Assembly: GCF_033115175.1 (NCBI RefSeq)
Contig: NC_084831.1
Coordinates: 44,486,002-44,550,001 of the forward strand
Source: Lepus europaeus
Lineage: Eukaryota; Chordata; Mammalia; Lagomorpha; Leporidae
Direction: 5' to 3'
DNA length: 64,000 bases
A program made the translations under genes and the position numbers. Within the stretch, counting starts at the first letter, position 1; each line of letters begins with the position of its first letter. The notes beneath the pieces are model-generated. The model was not told the origin of the DNA. It saw nothing but the letters and a program-made list of their open reading frames with translations, and did not search any database. Positions 57,159-64,000 of the stretch are shown here, one piece after another.

Positions 57159-58030
57159 GACGCTGGACTCCTTCCTGCAGCGAGCCCTCATCCTGCCACG
57201 CTCCCACGGACGCACCCAGCACTGCACCCTGGGGTGTTGCGCAGGACACAGGTCACACCCAGTCTAACTCCTCCCTGCAGAGTGTCCCTCAGGCTGAGAT
57301 GTGCAGGCACCAAGCCACACCCCCACACACGCAGTTCGGCCACACACACGCACACAGCCAGCTGCAAACTGTCACACACTCCACCCCACGCCCTCTGCTG
57401 CCACCACGCCCTCAGAGTCACGCAGACTGGGAAAGGTCTTATCTGTCCTGGCACACATATAGCTGGCTCCTGTCCCCATCTGTCTCTTACACACACACAC
57501 ACACACACAGTCAGGTGCAAGCAGTAGCCCACAGCTCTTGCCTGCAGCCAGAATAGCTCGTCAGCTGGCCCGTCCATCTGTCCGTCCATCCCCTGGAGAT
57601 GTAGGGTTATCTCTGTGCTCTGTGGCCAGGTGCCTGCCACCCTTGGGAACTCACAAAAGCTGGCTTTTGTTCCTTTCCCGCCCTTTGGGGACAGGAACCT
57701 TCGGGACTGCTATCCTGGCCCCACCCCCACTGAGAGCCCCTTGCAGGCCACCGGCACCTCCCGTGGGCAAGCCCCAGTGAAGCAGACAGGAACGATGCCG
57801 GGTGCCACCGGGGGTCTCAGGGCGGGAGCGAGACTGAGGTCGAGCAGGGAGGGCGATGGGGGAGGGCCCAGCTGCACCTGCGAGACGACTTTATTCTTTG
57901 GACCTACAGAAAGTTTTAGGTGCCTTTGATTTTTTTAATTCTTTTTGAAGAAAAAAATGATAAAAAATCTCTAAGCTGATTTTTCTTGTTACAGAAAAAC
58001 TAATATAAAAGCATTATCCTTGCCCTTGCA
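57159..58030 (+). other. PODN: PODN terminal 3' UTR exon
   Basis: The acceptor is GTGTGTTCTGCAG. Conserved stretches I recognise from the human PODN 3' UTR include CTCTGTGGCCAGGTGCCTGC, AACTCACAAAAGCTGGCTTT and CTGATTTTTCTTGTTACAG, and it ends after ACTAATATAAAAGCATTATCC. It contains an (AC)n repeat near 57489-57509. The likely poly(A) signal is the variant AATATA at 58002-58007. The exact end is inferred. Confidence 0.8.
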
Positions 58031-58820
58031 GCCATGGCCGTGTGTATGCGTGTGTGTCCCGCCAGGGGAAGTCAGGATGTGGGCACCTCAGCCGTGCCGG
58101 CCAGACTGCAGGAACTGGGGCAGGGGCGGATCTTGGGGATGGTGAGAAAGCTGCCCAGGGCAGAGATCCAGGGAGACCTGGCTTAGCCACAGTAAGGAAG
58201 CCTCGGGATGGGGGGTGGGCAGCCACCAGCATGGTGGGGATGAGCCAGTGGGGCCAGGACCTCCACACTGGGTGCAGGCTCGCTCTGGATTCCCAGAAGC
58301 TCAGCATCACAGCAAAGGACCTGCAAGGGTGACCCTTGCACTGAGGGGCTGTTGCAATGAACTGTGTCCCAGAGAGGAGGGAAAGGGGCTGGAGACAGGT
58401 CTGTGAGCTGGGGCAGAACCAGGGCTCTGCAGGCCTTCCCAGGCAGGCAAGCCCCGGGGTGCCTCTGCCCCCATGAGAGCAGAGCTGGGAACGCAGGGAG
58501 TGGAGGGAGGTGGCATCCGGCCCTGAGGGAAGAAGGACCCCTGATGGGAGGTGGTGACCTCCCCGGCACTGGGCAGCGTGTAAGTTCACACCTGTCAGGT
58601 CTGCTAAGGAGGGGCCACCTGCCTCGTGCTGGGAGAGGCTCGACTGCAAAGGGTCTGAGAGACGTGACAGAGGGAAGGGGCGAATGTTCCTCCGCAAGAA
58701 GCTGGGGGTGACCCATAGCTTGGACATCTGACCCATCACAAAGGAAGGGTGTGCTCATGGTGGCCCCGCAGCCTCCAGCCCTGCATGGGAGGGATATCCT
58801 GGGTCAAGGCCCTTCCTGGG

Positions 58821-59145
58821 GGCCGGCGCTGTGGTGCAGCGGGTTAACGCCCTGGCCCGAAGTGCTGGCATCCCATATGGGTGCTGGTTCTAGTCCCAGC
58901 TGCTCCTCTTCTGATCTAGCTCTCTGCTGTGGCCTGGGAAAGCAGTGGAGGATGGCCCAAGTCCTTGGACCCCTGCACCTGTGTGGGAGACCCAGAGGAG
59001 GCTCCTGGCTCCTGGCTTCAGATCGGCACAGCTCCTGCCATTGCGGCCGATTGGGGAGTGAGCCAGTGGATGGAGGGCCTCTCTCTCTCTCTGCCTCTCC
59101 TTTCTCTGTAACTCTGACTTTCAAATAAATAAATAATTTTTTTTA
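58821..59145 (+). mobile_element. C-SINE, first of a same-site pair
   Basis: The head (G)GCCGGCGCTGTGGTGCAGC runs to the tail CTTTCAAATAAATAAATAA. It is flanked by AAGGCCCTTCCTGGG at 58806-58820 and 59146-59160, both exact. Confidence 0.93.
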
Positions 59146-59160
59146 AAGGCCCTTCCTGGG

Positions 59161-59499
59161 GGCCGGTGCTGTGGCGTAGCTGGTAAAGCCTCTGCCTGCA
59201 GCACTCGCATCCAATATGGGCGCCAGGTCAAGTCCTGGCTGCTCTGCTTCCCATCCAGTTCCCTGCTAATGCACTTGGAGAAGCAGTGGAAGATGACCCA
59301 AGTGCTTGGGTCCCTGCACCTGTATAGGAGACCCAGAAGAAGCTCCAGGCTCCTGGCTTCAGCCTGGCCCAGCCCTGGCTGTTGCAGCCATCTGGGGAGT
59401 GAACCAATGAATGGAAGATCTCTCTCTATATATCTCCCTCTTTCTCTGTAATTCTGTCTTTCAAATAAGTAAAAAATAAACCTTTTTCTTAAAAAAAAA
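59161..59499 (+). mobile_element. C-SINE, second of a same-site pair
   Basis: The head (G)GCCGGTGCTGTGGCGTAGC runs to the tail CTTTCAAATAAGTAAAAAAT. The duplication before it is 59146-59160; the one after, AAGGCCCTTCTTGG at 59500-59513, differs by one base. Confidence 0.93.
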
Positions 59500-60029
59500 A
59501 AGGCCCTTCTTGGACTCCTCAGATTACGACCCTGGGAGGAGGGGTGGGGGCCTAGAACAGGGGTCTCTGTGTCTTCCTGCACGTCTTACTGACAGATACC
59601 TGCAAACTCCGCCCATCTGGAACAGGCTGTGTGGCCGGGGCCCTTCTGTGTATGCTCCAGTGGCCAGTGGAGAGTGAGGGACTGGCAGTGCTGGGGGGGG
59701 GGGGGGGTTGGGGGAGGCTGTCCCCTCTCTAGAGCCAAGTGTTCACCAGAGGGGCCGAGCGGCCCGAGGAAGCACGCTCCTGCCGCGGGCACCCATCTCA
59801 GGGCCCCAGGCTAGGGGCAGGGTGGTCGGGCCTCAGCCCCCAGCTCCTCTGCATCCGAGCTGCCCGGGCACGCCTCTCCTCCAGCTCCATGGACAAACCT
59901 GCTGTAGTCTGGCCACCTGCCCAGGCCTGCCCGAGTGCTGGTGCCCAGACAGGCCCATCCATACCCTGGCGGCCTGGGGGAGCCCAGGGAGTGTTGGTCA
60001 GCCAATGGTCTCTGAGCTCCCGAGACTTG

Positions 60030-60828
60030 GAAAACAAATAGTACCTTTATTTAGTTGTCACTGGATTTGAAAACACAGAAAGGAATAGAAAGGTCTGACT
60101 GCATTTCACGTTGCAGGCTTCCGGGCATCCTGACACCTGGTCCCCCCCCCACCCCCGGCTGCTTGGCTAGGGTGCCCCAGGCTGAGCCTCTCGCTGGGCC
60201 CCGGCTTGCCCACCTAGGCGGCTTCTGTCTCCAACCAGCTGTGCTCAGCCGAGATCGCTGGTGGGACAGGAGCCAGAGCAGGCTGAGGCACGTGGAAGGC
60301 GGGGGTCCCGGCCTGGGCTGGCTGGGCTGGCTGGGCTAGGCCCACCCTGCAGAGAAACTGTTTGGCTGATACCACATGTCGTGGGGTAGGGTGGGGGTCT
60401 GGGCCTGGACACGGCTGGGGCCGACACCAGGACGTGGGGGCGGTGGTGACTGTGGAGCTCTGGACCCGGAAAGGAGTGGCGGGGGCTTGGAAGCCTTAGT
60501 GTCAAGATGGTGGGCAAACACTTCCGACCCCCAGAGCCTCGCCTCTGTCATCCACAAAGTGGGGCAATAGCCCCCACCCCATGGCCTCGCAGGCTCATGC
60601 GGGGGACACTGTCCAAACTGGGGCCCTGCCCGTCCCTGGCTGGCTGGCGGGTGCCCGGCACGCGCCGTCCCCCTCTCTGGGGCTCCATTTCCCATCCGAT
60701 TGCGCTCAGTGCACCCTCTCAAGGACGGGAAGGACGAGTACTGGCCCCTGTTGGCTGCTCTGGAACGTTGTTGAGTGGACAGCCTGCCCTTGACCCCTGA
60801 CCCCAGAGGCCTCTGTAGCGCTGCAGGC
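60030..60828 (-). other. SLC1A7: SLC1A7 3' UTR
   Basis: Sequence downstream of the stop codon on the minus strand, with an AATAAA poly(A) signal at 60051-60046 (TTTATT on the plus strand). The end is placed about 16 bases beyond the signal. No repeat was recognised. Confidence 0.7.
60046..60051 (-). other. SLC1A7: SLC1A7 poly(A) signal AATAAA
   Basis: The only canonical hexamer on the minus strand within the first 800 bases after the SLC1A7 stop codon that I could find. Confidence 0.65.
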
Positions 60829-63147
<2,319 letters not shown>

Positions 63148-64000
63148 CTAAGGACACAGGGGCCGGCGTCTGTCCACCACCCTCCTCCGGCGGGTGCTGC
63201 CTGCCTGCCTGCCGGGCAGCGGCTCACAGCAGGGGAGAACAGGAGCCCTGAGGGGCGTGCCCGTGCCCACTCAGGGGGGGCGGGGGAGGGGGGCATGGCT
63301 GCCCGCAGAGCACCTGCTGTGTGCAGGGCCCTATTCTGCGTTCGCTCTTGGTTCTTCCTATGAGGTGTGTGTTTGAGTCCGTCCTACCCATGAGGAGACA
63401 GAGCCCAGGGGAAGGCGGCGCTGAGGCCGGCCGAGGGCACCTGAAGTGCCGCCTGGCGGGGCTCTGGCTTGGGCTCCTGCGTCCCCAGCTCTGCGTGTCC
63501 CAGTCAGTACCCGCACTGCAGAGCTAGGGGGGCATTAGGCTTAGCAGAGCCCTGGGGGCGGGGCCTCTGCTGCCAACGGTGGGGTGGGCACTGCCAGGGG
63601 AAGGGGCGTGCGGGTCGTTTTACACATTGAGGAGCCAAGGAGGCGGCTTTGGTGCCAGACTTGGCTCCCGAGACTTCCCCTGTGGAGATCCTGGGCCCTG
63701 GCTGTGGGCAAAAGCCCCCTTTCTCAGCAGGCTGAGGCACTCAGCACAGGGCCACCCCTGCCTGGCCCCTCGGCCAGCGCGCGTGCTGTGCACAGCTCCG
63801 CCTCCCCGAGGGCCTCTGTGCCCAACCGGGCTGGAGAGTCCCCAGGCCAGGGTGGGTTCCCCCATTCTCCACAGAGGGCCCCAGCCTGTGCAGGGGGAGG
63901 GGACACAAGGAAGCTGAGTGCCTGGCCTGTGTCACCGCCCGTGCCTGACCAGGATGCCTGTCCCCGCTGTCGAGCCGCCCTGCAGAGGTGTCCCGGGGCG
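63148..64000 (-). other. SLC1A7 intron (partial), nothing recognised
   Basis: The GC-rich right edge of the window. I looked for the preceding SLC1A7 exon (before the hairpin 1 SSS motif) and did not see it, so it should lie beyond position 64,000. Confidence 0.6.

Larger units (their letters stand above)
58031..60029. other. Convergent PODN/SLC1A7 intergenic region
   Basis: About 2 kb between the two gene 3' ends. It contains a same-site C-SINE pair and a 15-G run at 59693-59707. No gene was seen. Confidence 0.7.

Overview
This is vertebrate nuclear DNA from a lagomorph, most likely a rabbit or hare. The exons have mammalian splice sites. The introns are packed with roughly 40 copies of the tRNA-derived lagomorph C-SINE (heads like GGGGCCGGCGCTGTGGCG, AAATAAATAAA tails) and contain the 3' end of a lagomorph-type L1. 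No bacterial or plasmid features, no CRISPR array and no confident RNA gene were seen.

Three protein genes appear in the order known from human chromosome 1p32 (SCP2, PODN, SLC1A7). (1) Positions 1 to about 21,400, plus strand: the 3' part of SCP2. Its last four coding exons encode the sterol-carrier domain and end in the peroxisomal signal AKL. (2) About 36,600 to 58,030, plus strand: the whole of PODN (podocan, a secreted leucine-rich-repeat proteoglycan-family protein). It has a CpG-island promoter with a candidate non-coding first exon, nine coding exons that splice in frame to a 614-residue protein, and a separate 3' UTR exon. (3) About 60,030 to the right edge, minus strand: the last four exons of SLC1A7 (EAAT5, the retinal glutamate transporter/chloride channel), ending in the PDZ-binding motif ETNV. 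PODN and SLC1A7 are convergent, with poly(A) ends about 2 kb apart. The three genes share no known pathway; they are neighbours through conserved synteny.

The 15 kb between SCP2 and PODN (about 21,400-36,600) shows no gene. It holds C-SINEs, an LTR-like block with CCAAT, TATA and AATAAA signals (about 24,000-24,478), an unclassified repeat-like stretch before it, a MaLR-type LTR and MIR-like fragments.

I found no undescribed biological system. The observations most worth checking are same-site SINE insertions marked by three target-site copies, nested and inverted SINE pairs, an eight-unit 19-bp minisatellite in SCP2, a mariner-like element split by a SINE, a possible upstream ORF overlapping the PODN start, and the 17-Glu tail of podocan coded by an uninterrupted purine repeat. 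All coordinates were read by eye. Coding exon borders are supported by reading frame and GT/AG sites; repeat borders are approximate.
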